NCBI GenBank assembly: GCA_017651625.1
Contig: JAGCCP010000034.1
Span: 1 to 32,951 of the forward strand
Direction: 5' to 3'
From: Candidatus Ruminimicrobiellum bubulum
GTDB taxonomy: Bacteria > Elusimicrobiota > Endomicrobiia > Endomicrobiales > Endomicrobiaceae
DNA length: 32,951 bases
Below the pieces are notes generated by a model, which saw nothing but the letters and a program-made list of their open reading frames with translations, did not search any database and had not been told where the DNA came from. Below, one piece after another: positions 16,125 to 24,104 of this stretch (the first letter of the stretch is position 1; each line of letters begins with the position of its first letter). Both the position numbers and the translations under genes were made by a program.

Positions 16125-16572
16125 CCTCTTGCTGAATAATTTTTATAACATCTTCTTTTGTTTCTGCATCTTTTATAGCTTGTCTCAAGAATTTATCTTT
16201 GAACAATCTTGATATTCTCGATAAAGCTTTTAAATGTTGTCCTGTAACTTCAACCGGACCAACTAAAAGGAATATTATATAAACAGGTTCACCGTCTAAA
16301 GAATTAAACTCTATACCTTTTTTTGATATACCTAAAACACCAACTTGTTCGGAAAGAACATCTGTTTTTCCGTGAGGTATAGCAACACCTTGACCGATAC
16401 CGGTAGAACCGAGTTTTTCTCTTTCCAAAACAACATCGATAATTTCGTCTGTCTTTTTGATTTTTTTAGCATCTTTTAAAAGTTCTATTAACTCAATAAT
16501 AGCATCTTTTTTGTTTTGTGCTTTCAAATCTACTGTAATAGCATCTTGACATAAGAAGTCCATAATATTCAT
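16114..16572 (-). CDS. ptsN: Nitrogen-type PTS EIIA (PtsN-like, fructose-family fold)
   Basis: A 152-residue EIIA of the fructose/nitrogen family. The phosphorylated histidine is H67 in GQGVAIPHGKTD, within the family block EREKLGSTGIGQGVAIPHGK. No EIIB or EIIC domain is attached, so it is regulatory. In proteobacteria PtsN controls potassium transport, stress kinases and other targets according to its phosphate state; its target here is unknown. An AGGAGGC ribosome site lies 11 bases before the chosen ATG at 16572. A second in-frame ATG three codons later is a possible alternative. It follows hpf by about 50 bases and overlaps hprK. Confidence 0.93.
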   Translation of the reverse strand: MNIMDFLCQDAITVDLKAQNKKDAIIELIELLKDAKKIKKTDEIIDVVLEREKLGSTGIGQGVAIPHGKTDVLSEQVGVLGISKKGIEFNSLDGEPVYIIFLLVGPVEVTGQHLKALSRISRLFKDKFLRQAIKDAETKEDVIKIIQQEDAY

Positions 16573-16623
16573 TTTTTTCTAAAGCCTCCTAATTTATTTG
16601 GCATTTTTATTTTTTATTTATTA

Positions 16624-17172
16624 TTACATCTCCGGCTCTAACATTACTAAAGAACCGCTATCTTTTCTATACAAAACATTTATTTTTTCTGTAGAAGAAT
16701 TTAAAAACATATAAACTCTATAGTTTAAAGAATCCATTTCTTCTATAGCTTCTTCTATTGAAATAGGATGAATATCAAATCTCTTTATTTCAGAAATTTT
16801 AGTTCTGGAATCTTGCATTGTGTCATAAGAAAACACTTCCGTTTTTATTTTTTTAGATTTTGATACTTTTAAATTTGCTTTTCTGTGGATTTTTGATATT
16901 TCTTTTTCTTTTCTGAGTTGTTTGGATAGTTTATCTATAGTCAAATCAATTGATGCATATAAATCTTCAGATTCCTCTTTTGCTCTAAAAACTTTTCCTG
17001 CGATATAAAAAGTTACTTCCGTTATTTGTCTGTTTTTCTCGACGGACAAAATTACATGTGCCCAAACATTGTCTCCGTCAAAATACTTACCTGCTTTTGA
17101 AATCTTTTGTCTAACATAAGAATCAATAGCATCCGTCAACTTCAAATGTCTTGCCGTAATATTAATTTGCAT
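16624..17172 (-). CDS. hpf: Long-form ribosome hibernation promoting factor
   Basis: Binds idle 30S subunits and pairs ribosomes into inactive 100S dimers. The N-terminal domain (about 1-100) begins MQINITARHLKLTDAIDSYV. The C-terminal domain (about 130-182), with KRFDIHPISIEEAIEEMD and YRKDSGSLVMLEPE, is the dimerisation tail of the long form, which lets one protein do the work of RMF and short HPF. Length 182 fits. A strong AAGGAG ribosome site (17180-17185) lies seven bases before the ATG, and a probable promoter lies upstream, so hpf appears to lead the PTS operon. The hpf-ptsN link is conserved in many diderms, usually after rpoN, which is absent here. Confidence 0.94.
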   Translation of the reverse strand: MQINITARHLKLTDAIDSYVRQKISKAGKYFDGDNVWAHVILSVEKNRQITEVTFYIAGKVFRAKEESEDLYASIDLTIDKLSKQLRKEKEISKIHRKANLKVSKSKKIKTEVFSYDTMQDSRTKISEIKRFDIHPISIEEAIEEMDSLNYRVYMFLNSSTEKINVLYRKDSGSLVMLEPEM

Positions 17173-17261
17173 AAGCTATCTCCTTTGATTATCTTATTTT
17201 TATATCATATTTTTATAAACAAAAGCAATTAAAATAGACAACACTTTTATGACTTAAATAA

Positions 17262-17290
17262 ATTATAAATTAAAAATATTTAATTTACAA
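17262..17290 (-). promoter_or_regulatory. Probable promoter for the hpf-PTS operon
   Basis: On the minus strand, TTGTAA (17285-17290) and a perfect TATAAT (17262-17267) are separated by 17 bp. A second candidate, TTGTCT (17236-17241) and TATAAA (17212-17217) with 18 bp, lies nearer the start. Both sit in the only sizeable gap (121 bp) between lpxL and hpf. No terminator for lpxL is evident, so read-through from upstream genes is also possible. Confidence 0.55.
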
Positions 17291-17293
17291 CCT

Positions 17294-18184
17294 TTATTTT
17301 GTTTTTTGAGATTTCCATCTTCTGTGAAACCAAAACCAAAAAGACGGATTTTCTTCAACATGTCTCTGCAATATTCTGTTATATTCCGTCATTATTATTT
17401 CTATATTTTTTTCGTCATCACCTGTATCCGGTAAAATAATTTCTTCAAAAGTTACAACATATCTACCATTCGATTGCCTTGCACAAAAACCGGTATATAA
17501 AGGACATTTTGCTCTCAATGCAAAAACTGCAGGGCCTTTAGGTGTAGAAACTTCTCTGTAAAAAAACGGAGTATAAACTCCCTGAACACCTGCATGCTGA
17601 TCCGCCAAGATGGCAACAAACTCATTTCTTTTTAACGCTTTCAAAACACCCAACGGCGCAAATTCCTTATAAATGGTTTTGTACCCACGGGTGGATCTTA
17701 TGCCGTTTATAATCTTATCGAAATAAGGATTTTCCTGTTTTGCAACAATAACAGATAACGGATATCTTTTAGCAAAAGATAACGCCAACATTTCCCAATT
17801 ACCGAAATGTGCAGACATTATAACTCCGCCTTTGCCTTTTTTTAATGCTTGTTCTATAAGATATATATTTTGAAAACAAACTGCATCTTTTATCTGTTCA
17901 TCGGACATTTTGCTTACAAAAATAATTTCAACTACCGTACAAACAAATTGTTTATAAACGTCTTTTGCTATTTTTTTTATTTCCTGTTCCGATTTTAACG
18001 GAAAAGATTTTGTTAATGAATCAATAATATGTTTTTTCCTTATCGGAACAAAAACAAAAGCAATGTCCGCCAAGAAGAAACCTATTTTTTTTGCAGTATT
18101 CATCGAAAACAAATGCAAAAATGAAACCAATATTTTTAAAGATATGTATTCTATATAATGTTGTATTTTTTTATTTTTTTTCAT
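17294..18184 (-). CDS. Lipid A late acyltransferase (LpxL/HtrB family)
   Basis: Adds a secondary acyl chain to lipid A at the inner membrane. In 296 residues it has a hydrophobic N-terminal anchor, the catalytic HX4E motif as HFGNWE (H126, E131), ILADQHAG near 190, and the C-terminal FWFHRRWK typical of the family. Its presence implies a lipopolysaccharide-type outer membrane, the best evidence in the window for a diderm cell. Its start overlaps the DUF362 gene by 14 bases. The specific acyl donor and position (LpxL versus LpxM) cannot be told from the sequence. Confidence 0.92.
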   Translation of the reverse strand: MKKNKKIQHYIEYISLKILVSFLHLFSMNTAKKIGFFLADIAFVFVPIRKKHIIDSLTKSFPLKSEQEIKKIAKDVYKQFVCTVVEIIFVSKMSDEQIKDAVCFQNIYLIEQALKKGKGGVIMSAHFGNWEMLALSFAKRYPLSVIVAKQENPYFDKIINGIRSTRGYKTIYKEFAPLGVLKALKRNEFVAILADQHAGVQGVYTPFFYREVSTPKGPAVFALRAKCPLYTGFCARQSNGRYVVTFEEIILPDTGDDEKNIEIIMTEYNRILQRHVEENPSFWFWFHRRWKSQKTK

Positions 18185-19349
18185 TTTTATTTATAAATAA
18201 TTTTGCTACAAAACTTTCCTTTATCTCCACAGCTTTATGGAGACATAATTCATGACAACAAAAACAGCCTATACATTTTTCTTTTTGTATAACCGGCTTT
18301 GTTTTATTTTTATTTTTTATTATTGCTTTTACCGGACAAGATTTCATACATTGCAAACATCCGATACATTTACTTTCAATTATATTTGGTTTTACCCAAA
18401 ATAATCTGCCTGCATATTTAGTAATAAATCTTGCAAACCATGACGGCAATAAAGTTAAAAATTTAGTAACCGGAAGTTTTATTCTATCAAAATTAAACTC
18501 GGAAACATCATCACCGATATAAATCATATTTTGCAAATTAGTATCACCCAATTTCTTTTCTTTTAAAGGCTTTAACAAAACATTGCTTTTTGACTTTATT
18601 CCCATTTTATCAAGAATAAAAGTATCTAACATAACAGTATCCTGGCTACCGGCAATTATATTATATTTTCTTTTTTGACCACTTAAACTCGGACCGTTTC
18701 CCTCTAATCCGTAAACTCCATCGACTATGGTAAACAACAGTTTTTCTTTCACCATTCTATAAATTTCAGATAACAAGTAGGAAAAATCTTTTGGAGTAGG
18801 GGCAAGTTTATGATATTCCGCTTTTCTTACTCCGGGAATAACGCCATAAAAATTTTTTACTCCACAAGTAAATCCCATAAAAGTATGGGTTTTTAATTTG
18901 GGTATATTTATTATTGCATCGCAATCCGTTATAGCTTTTGTTACATATATTTGTTTGATGGTAGGATGTTGAATTGAAACTTCTATGCAACCACACGCCT
19001 CAAAATTTATAAGCTCGACATTTTCCTCTTTTGCAAGTTGCATCATACCTGTTTGTTTCCAAATATGTTCAATACCTTGAGTTAAATTTCCCGGACTATC
19101 TCCCATTACAGGAACAGCACCGGCTTTTTTAATTATTTTTATAATAGCTCTAACCACTTCGGGATGTGTTGTTATTGCCTGTTCGGGAGTGTATGCACTT
19201 AACAAATTAAGTTTTATTAAAATTTTTGAATTAGGTTTTATAATATCGGTAATATTACCGAAAGACTTTACAATTTTTTCAACGACATTGTAAACATTAT
19301 CTGTATCATAATTATCACAACGATAAGCCGAAACTATTGTTTTTAACAT
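18171..19349 (-). CDS. DUF362 protein with C-terminal 2x[4Fe-4S] ferredoxin domain
   Basis: A 392-residue cytoplasmic protein. Residues about 1-300 form a DUF362 domain (KILIKLNLL, then VMGDSPG, INIPKLKTHTFMGFTCGVKN, VDGVYGLEGNGP). The C-terminal ~70 residues hold two four-cysteine clusters: CIGCLQCMKSCP and CIGCFCCHELC. Each would bind a 4Fe-4S centre in the bacterial ferredoxin pattern. The family is widespread in anaerobes, but its biochemical role is not settled; electron transfer is inferred from the clusters. It lies two bases after smc and overlaps the acyltransferase, so it is in one transcription unit with them without an obvious functional link. Confidence 0.88.
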   Translation of the reverse strand: MLKTIVSAYRCDNYDTDNVYNVVEKIVKSFGNITDIIKPNSKILIKLNLLSAYTPEQAITTHPEVVRAIIKIIKKAGAVPVMGDSPGNLTQGIEHIWKQTGMMQLAKEENVELINFEACGCIEVSIQHPTIKQIYVTKAITDCDAIINIPKLKTHTFMGFTCGVKNFYGVIPGVRKAEYHKLAPTPKDFSYLLSEIYRMVKEKLLFTIVDGVYGLEGNGPSLSGQKRKYNIIAGSQDTVMLDTFILDKMGIKSKSNVLLKPLKEKKLGDTNLQNMIYIGDDVSEFNFDRIKLPVTKFLTLLPSWFARFITKYAGRLFWVKPNIIESKCIGCLQCMKSCPVKAIIKNKNKTKPVIQKEKCIGCFCCHELCLHKAVEIKESFVAKLFINKNEKK

Positions 19350-19351
19350 TT

Positions 19352-22300
19352 TTACCCATTATTTTTTGATAAAATTTCGTCTATCTCTTTTTCGCTGTCT
19401 TTATTCATTCTAACAGATATTATTTTGGAAACTCCTTGCTGTTCCATAGTAACACCATATAATGTATCTGCCATTTCCATTGTTCTTTTGTTATGTGTAA
19501 CAACCATAAACTGAGTTTTTTGAGCAAACTCTCTTATGATATTATTATATCTTCCGACATTTGCATCATCAAAAGGCGCATCTACCTCATCGAGTATACA
19601 AAACGGTGAAGGCTTTACCATAAAGAAAGAAAATAAAAGTGCAACAGCAGTAAAAGCTTTTTCTCCTCCGGAACATTGCATAATGTTTTTCACATTTTTC
19701 CCCGGAGGTTGAGCTTTGATATCAACACCGCTTTCCAGCAAATTGTTTTCATCCGTTAAAATAAGATCCGCATCTCCGCCGCCAAAAACTTTTTTATATA
19801 ATGTTCTGAAATTTTCTCTTACGGCATCAAAAGTTTTCTTAAAATTAACAATCGTGGTTTCGTTTATTTTCTTAATGGTTTCTTCCAAATCTTGTTTTGC
19901 TTTCAACAAATCTTTTTGTTGACTTTGTATAAAATCGTATCTTTGAGATAAACTCTCATATTCCTCTTCAGCACTCCAGTTAATCGCTCCGAAACTTTCT
20001 ATTTTTTTCTTAAGTCTTGCAATTTCTTCTTTATCAACTTCAACACCGATATATTGATCTTTTATTTCTTCATAGGTTTTACCGTAAGTTTCTTTTATTT
20101 GAGCTTCCAAAATATCTTTTTGTGTATTGTAACTTCTTTGATCTGATTGCAACGAATTTACTTCATCATTTAGTTGAGCAACTTTTGTTCTGGTTTCGGA
20201 AATAACAGCTTCTTTTGCATCTATTTCCCCTTGAATTCTGTCTCTGTCTCCGATAACAATTTGAAGTTCCGTTTCCTTTTGAGTCATTGCTTCACTGTAT
20301 TTTTGAATATTCGATGTTTCTGTTTCTTGATTTGATTGAATATTCTGAAGTTCTGTTTCAATTTCAGCGGTTCTGTTTGTTTTTTGCTCTATTTGAGATT
20401 TTAAGTTATCTATATTGTCGGTAATATATTTTTGTCCCGTAGCTCTATGTTCCAAATCACTTTTTCTTCTTTCATAGTTGTTTGAAATGTCTATATATTC
20501 TTGATTTGCTTGTTCTTCTTGATTTCTTAATGCATCTATCTCTTGTTCAACTTTAGCCAATGTTTCGTTCAAAGTTACATTTTCAGTCTCTATATCGGAA
20601 AGTTGTTGATCGATATCAGCAATTTTTTCATTAACCGTATCAAGAATTTGTTGCTTTTCAATTTTTTCTTTTTGTAAATTTTCTATTTCGGTTGCAGTAT
20701 CGGAAATATCTGCTTTTCTTTGCTTTATCGTTTCTTGTAAATTTTCTATCTGTGCACCTATTCTGATTTTCAAATTGGAGTTATTTTGGTTATCAAAACT
20801 GATATTTAATTTAGTATCTTCTTTGTTATCTATCTCTTTACTTAAATTTTCCAATTCTTGTTTTGTGTTCTCTATTTCTTTTTGTATTTTCTTTATTTGT
20901 TCTTCAACAAGAACCGGTTTATCGGATACATTTTTTGCTCCGCCGGAAACTACGGCTTTTGAATATATCTTATCATTATTTATAAATATGCCGTCGGAAA
21001 TAAATTTTCCAACATTTTCATATTCGGGTAAACAATTAAGCATCTTAAATAATTCTATGGCACTATCGGTACTTTTTTGAATATTAATATCGTTTGGAAT
21101 TTCTTTAGATACCAAGAATGATAATTTACATAAATTATTATCCAACAAATATTTTATCGCATCTTCAGCTTGTTGCATTGTATCACAAATCAAATAATCT
21201 ATTTTGTCGCCCAATGCATTTGCAACAATATCTATTCTGTCCAAATCCGGAGAAATTATTTCCCCTACACTATATTTAATATAACCTAAACTTTTCACCG
21301 CATTTATTGCTACTTTTATAGGATTTTCGGCATCCATTTCTTTAATGGTACTTATTTTGGCTTCCAATCCCGCAATTTTTTTGTTATATTCAATTTCTTT
21401 ATCTTTTAAGTTATCTATTTCCGTATCTATATTTAAAACAACTTGTTTACTTGCTTCAACTTTAGATTCTAATTCCTTCAAAGAATTTTGAGCTTCTTGT
21501 AACTTTTGTTCAAAGGAAGCGATCTCTTGATTTGCCGGAGCAACATCATTATTTAATCTTTCAATGTTTCTATCTATTGAAGCTACCGTTGCACCTGCAT
21601 CTGCCTGTTCTTGAATTATTGATGTTTTTGAATTTATAAGTGTATTTCTTTTTTGATCAATATCATCGAGTTTTGTTCTTGCTTGATCTTCTTGTGTTTC
21701 CAAATCAATAGTTTGTTGTTTTATCGAATTATATTTTGCAAGTTTGGTTTCTGTTTCTTGTTTTAAGTTTGCTACTTCTGCTTCTATACCATCATCTGCG
21801 GTATTTACTTTTTTTAAATCTTCTTCATACTTCAATATTTTTGCTTGAGCATCTTCTATTTCGACTCTTAACCTGTCTTGTTCTTGAATCAAATCAGCAT
21901 CTTTCTGTCTTAAATTTGCAATCTGTTGATCTGCCAATGCCGATTCTGTTTTTAAATCGGAAAATTCGGAATTTAATGAGATATATTTCTCGTTATTTTC
22001 CGTTTGGGCAAGTCTTAAATCCTGTTGTTCGGCTTCAAGTTGATGTAATGTAACATTTGTTGATTCATACTCCCTTATCTTAGGTTCAACTTGAGCTTTT
22101 AATTTTTCTAATTCTTGATAACCTCTTGCTAGATTATTAACAACTTCAGCTATTTCATATTTAGCGAGATCTTCTTTATATTTTTTACACTGTTTTGCTT
22201 TTTTTGCTTGTTGATCTAATTGTTTTATTTGTCCTTCGAATATTTTCAAAGAATCTTCCAATCTGGATAAATCAATTTCTATATTTTTTAATCTGTGTAA

Positions 22301-22831
22301 AGTATCTTCTCTTCTAACTTTATATTTTGCAACACCTGCAGCTTCTTCAAAAAATTCTCTTCTTGTTTCGGGGTTAGCCATAACAAGTTCTTCAACCTTG
22401 TTCTGTTCTATAATAGAATAACCACCGGTACCTATACCGGTATCCAAAAACAAGTCTATTATATCTTTAAGTCTGCATTGTGTTTTATTTATAAAATATT
22501 CACTTTCCCCGCTTCTAAACAATTTTCTTGTGATTGCAACTTCGGAAAAATCTATAGGAATCATATTTTGCGAATTATCAAAAGTCAAAGTAACCTCTGC
22601 CATGCCGGAAGCGGATCTTGTTTTTGTTCCGCCGAAAATAACATCCTGCATTGCTTTAGTTCTCATGGATTTTGTTCTTTTTTCACCAAGACACCAACGG
22701 ATAGAATCGGATATATTTGATTTCCCGCACCCGTTAGGGCCTATGATAGCAGACACACCTTTTTCAAATGTCAAAACAGTTTTGTCCGCAAAAGATTTAA
22801 AACCGCAAAGTTCCAATTTTTTTAAATACAT
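19352..22831 (-). CDS. smc: Chromosome segregation protein SMC
   Basis: ATP-driven DNA-organising protein, 1159 residues (family about 1150-1200). The N-terminal head has Walker A as GPNGCGKSN near residue 32-40. Coiled coils follow to about 490. The hinge spans about 497-640, including VKSLGYIKYSVGEII and VVSGGAKNVSDKP. The second coil runs to about 1000, and the C-terminal head has the ABC signature CSGGEKAFTAVALL near 1055 and Walker B FCILDEVDAPFDD near 1080. All head motifs are intact. No scpA/scpB is in view. The start codon has only a weak ribosome site; a long inverted repeat lies just upstream. First gene of the smc-DUF362-lpxL unit. Confidence 0.97.
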   Translation of the reverse strand: MYLKKLELCGFKSFADKTVLTFEKGVSAIIGPNGCGKSNISDSIRWCLGEKRTKSMRTKAMQDVIFGGTKTRSASGMAEVTLTFDNSQNMIPIDFSEVAITRKLFRSGESEYFINKTQCRLKDIIDLFLDTGIGTGGYSIIEQNKVEELVMANPETRREFFEEAAGVAKYKVRREDTLHRLKNIEIDLSRLEDSLKIFEGQIKQLDQQAKKAKQCKKYKEDLAKYEIAEVVNNLARGYQELEKLKAQVEPKIREYESTNVTLHQLEAEQQDLRLAQTENNEKYISLNSEFSDLKTESALADQQIANLRQKDADLIQEQDRLRVEIEDAQAKILKYEEDLKKVNTADDGIEAEVANLKQETETKLAKYNSIKQQTIDLETQEDQARTKLDDIDQKRNTLINSKTSIIQEQADAGATVASIDRNIERLNNDVAPANQEIASFEQKLQEAQNSLKELESKVEASKQVVLNIDTEIDNLKDKEIEYNKKIAGLEAKISTIKEMDAENPIKVAINAVKSLGYIKYSVGEIISPDLDRIDIVANALGDKIDYLICDTMQQAEDAIKYLLDNNLCKLSFLVSKEIPNDINIQKSTDSAIELFKMLNCLPEYENVGKFISDGIFINNDKIYSKAVVSGGAKNVSDKPVLVEEQIKKIQKEIENTKQELENLSKEIDNKEDTKLNISFDNQNNSNLKIRIGAQIENLQETIKQRKADISDTATEIENLQKEKIEKQQILDTVNEKIADIDQQLSDIETENVTLNETLAKVEQEIDALRNQEEQANQEYIDISNNYERRKSDLEHRATGQKYITDNIDNLKSQIEQKTNRTAEIETELQNIQSNQETETSNIQKYSEAMTQKETELQIVIGDRDRIQGEIDAKEAVISETRTKVAQLNDEVNSLQSDQRSYNTQKDILEAQIKETYGKTYEEIKDQYIGVEVDKEEIARLKKKIESFGAINWSAEEEYESLSQRYDFIQSQQKDLLKAKQDLEETIKKINETTIVNFKKTFDAVRENFRTLYKKVFGGGDADLILTDENNLLESGVDIKAQPPGKNVKNIMQCSGGEKAFTAVALLFSFFMVKPSPFCILDEVDAPFDDANVGRYNNIIREFAQKTQFMVVTHNKRTMEMADTLYGVTMEQQGVSKIISVRMNKDSEKEIDEILSKNNG

Positions 22832-22876
22832 TATTTGTTTTCCCGAATTTGTTTTTTATCTGTTGGTAACATCTTG

Positions 22877-22952
22877 AAGATAATGCATCATAATCATAAG
22901 GTCGTCTTATTAAACAGAATAAAACAACCGCCGAAAATGATGCAATTATCTT
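22877..22952. repeat. Long inverted repeat upstream of smc
   Basis: AAGATAATGCATCAT (22877-22891) pairs with ATGATGCAATTATCTT (22937-22952). All 15 bases match apart from one extra base in the right arm. The arms are 45 bases apart, and inside lies a smaller hairpin, TTATT/AATAA (22907-22922). No T run follows on either strand, so it is not a classic terminator. It could be an mRNA structure in the smc leader or a protein-binding site. Confidence 0.6.
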
Positions 22953-22992
22953 AACAAGAGTATATTATAGGTTTGCTATTTTTTCTCAAAGA

Positions 22993-23427
22993 TTAAGAAA
23001 CTTTGCACTTTCTTATATCTGAAAGTTTTACAACTTTTCCATCGCTTCCAACTATTCTTGCTGCAATTGTTACATTTCCCGATTTGAAATAATTCCAATC
23101 AAACCACCAATATCCCGATGCAAATCTGCAAGGTAACCATTCACCTGAATTAAAAGATACTTCAACATAACCATCTGTTGATGCACCGATTCTTAATACG
23201 TAATTATTACCTGCAATTGTTTCATTTTCAACAGGATAATCAACTATAACATAAGAATTCTTCTTTGCTTCCAATTCTTTACTCTTTGCTGAAGAATTTA
23301 CCTTTTTTGTCGAAGCTGCTTTAGAAACTGAACTTTTTTTCTTTGCAACAACTTTCTTTTTTGAAACAGGTTTTGCTGCTGCTGAACTTTCTGCTTTTAC
23401 AACTTTTTTTACTTTTTTTGTGGCCAT
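22993..23427 (-). CDS. Basic-tail protein with Ig-like domain, unknown function
   Basis: A 144-residue protein in two parts. Residues 1-55 are Lys/Ala/Ser-rich with repeats of KKVVAKKK type, like the tail of histone H1 or bacterial histone-like proteins. Residues about 57-144 look like a compact beta-sandwich of the bacterial Ig type: VDYPVENETIAGNNYVLRI, then VEVSFNSGEWLPCRF, YWWFDWNYF, and VTIAARIVGSDGK. There is no signal peptide, so it is probably cytoplasmic, where the tail could bind nucleic acid. Ig-like domains are usually extracellular, which makes the combination odd. An AGGAGTG ribosome site is seven bases before the ATG. It is likely a single-gene unit, divergent from rimP. I do not recognise a named family. 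Confidence 0.8.
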   Translation of the reverse strand: MATKKVKKVVKAESSAAAKPVSKKKVVAKKKSSVSKAASTKKVNSSAKSKELEAKKNSYVIVDYPVENETIAGNNYVLRIGASTDGYVEVSFNSGEWLPCRFASGYWWFDWNYFKSGNVTIAARIVGSDGKVVKLSDIRKCKVS

Positions 23428-23555
23428 TTTGCTACACTCCTAAATAATTTTTGTTTACTTTAAATAAACAATAATATTTTTAACTTTCATTGATTTTACA
23501 AAAATTGCAACATTAAAATCAATATCAAACAAAGTGTTAATAAAAATTTATTCAT

Positions 23556-23585
23556 TTGCAATATTTTATTTTAATTTAGTATAAT
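23556..23585 (+). promoter_or_regulatory. Probable promoter of the rimP-nusA-infB operon
   Basis: TTGCAA (23556-23561) and a perfect TATAAT (23580-23585) are separated by 18 bp. Transcription would start near 23592, only about 47 bases before rimP and about five bases before a terminator-like hairpin. It lies in the divergent gap with the basic-tail gene. Confidence 0.55.
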
Positions 23586-23596
23586 TAACGAAGTTC

Positions 23597-23626
23597 AAAG
23601 GTGGCCGATGTTGGTCACCTTTTTTT
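23597..23626 (+). terminator. Terminator-like hairpin in the rimP-nusA leader (possible attenuator)
   Basis: AAAGGTGGCC (23597-23606) pairs with GGTCACCTTT (23613-23622) over ten bases including one G-U pair, around a six-base loop, and the T run continues to 23626. This is the form of an intrinsic terminator. The gene upstream is divergent, so no plus-strand gene needs terminating here. The hairpin stands between the apparent promoter and the AGGGAG ribosome site of rimP, which suggests attenuation, or a 5' stabilising stem. Confidence 0.7.
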
Positions 23627-23638
23627 ATAGGGAGTTTT

Positions 23639-24094
23639 ATGAATATATCTGAGCAAATAGAAAAAATCATTTCGCCTTTGGCGGAAAAAGAAAACGTTGA
23701 AATAGTGGATATTGAATATGTTAGAGAAAACGGAGAAAACATATTAAGAATATATATTGATAGTCCAAAAGGTGTAAATCTTGATTTGTGTACAAAAATG
23801 AGCCATCTTTTCGGGAATGAAATTGATAAAAACGATCCGATAAAAGATCATTATATTTTGGAAATATCTTCCCCGGGAATAGATAGAATTTTGAAAAAAG
23901 AAAAAGATTTTTTAAGATTTAAAGGTTTTTGTGTAAAAGTAACGACTGCATCGGCAATAAATAATCAAAAACATTTTAAAGGGCATTTGGTTGCAGTTGC
24001 AAACAATAAGATAGTAATTGATGATGTAACAAAAGGAATTGTGGAAATAGAAATATTAAATATAGTAAGAGCACAAGTAGATTCAGAAAATTAA
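23639..24094 (+). CDS. rimP: Ribosome maturation factor RimP
   Basis: Helps assemble the 30S subunit. Its 151 residues match the family. The N-terminal domain includes NVEIVDIEYVRENGENILRI and DLCTKMSHLF, then YILEISSPGIDRILKKEKDF, the strongest family signature; a small beta-rich C-terminal domain follows. An AGGGAG ribosome site lies four bases before the ATG. It opens the conserved rimP-nusA-infB-rbfA-truB operon, ten bases before nusA, immediately after the leader hairpin. Confidence 0.95.
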   Translation: MNISEQIEKIISPLAEKENVEIVDIEYVRENGENILRIYIDSPKGVNLDLCTKMSHLFGNEIDKNDPIKDHYILEISSPGIDRILKKEKDFLRFKGFCVKVTTASAINNQKHFKGHLVAVANNKIVIDDVTKGIVEIEILNIVRAQVDSEN

Positions 24095-24104
24095 TGGAGG
24101 AAGT

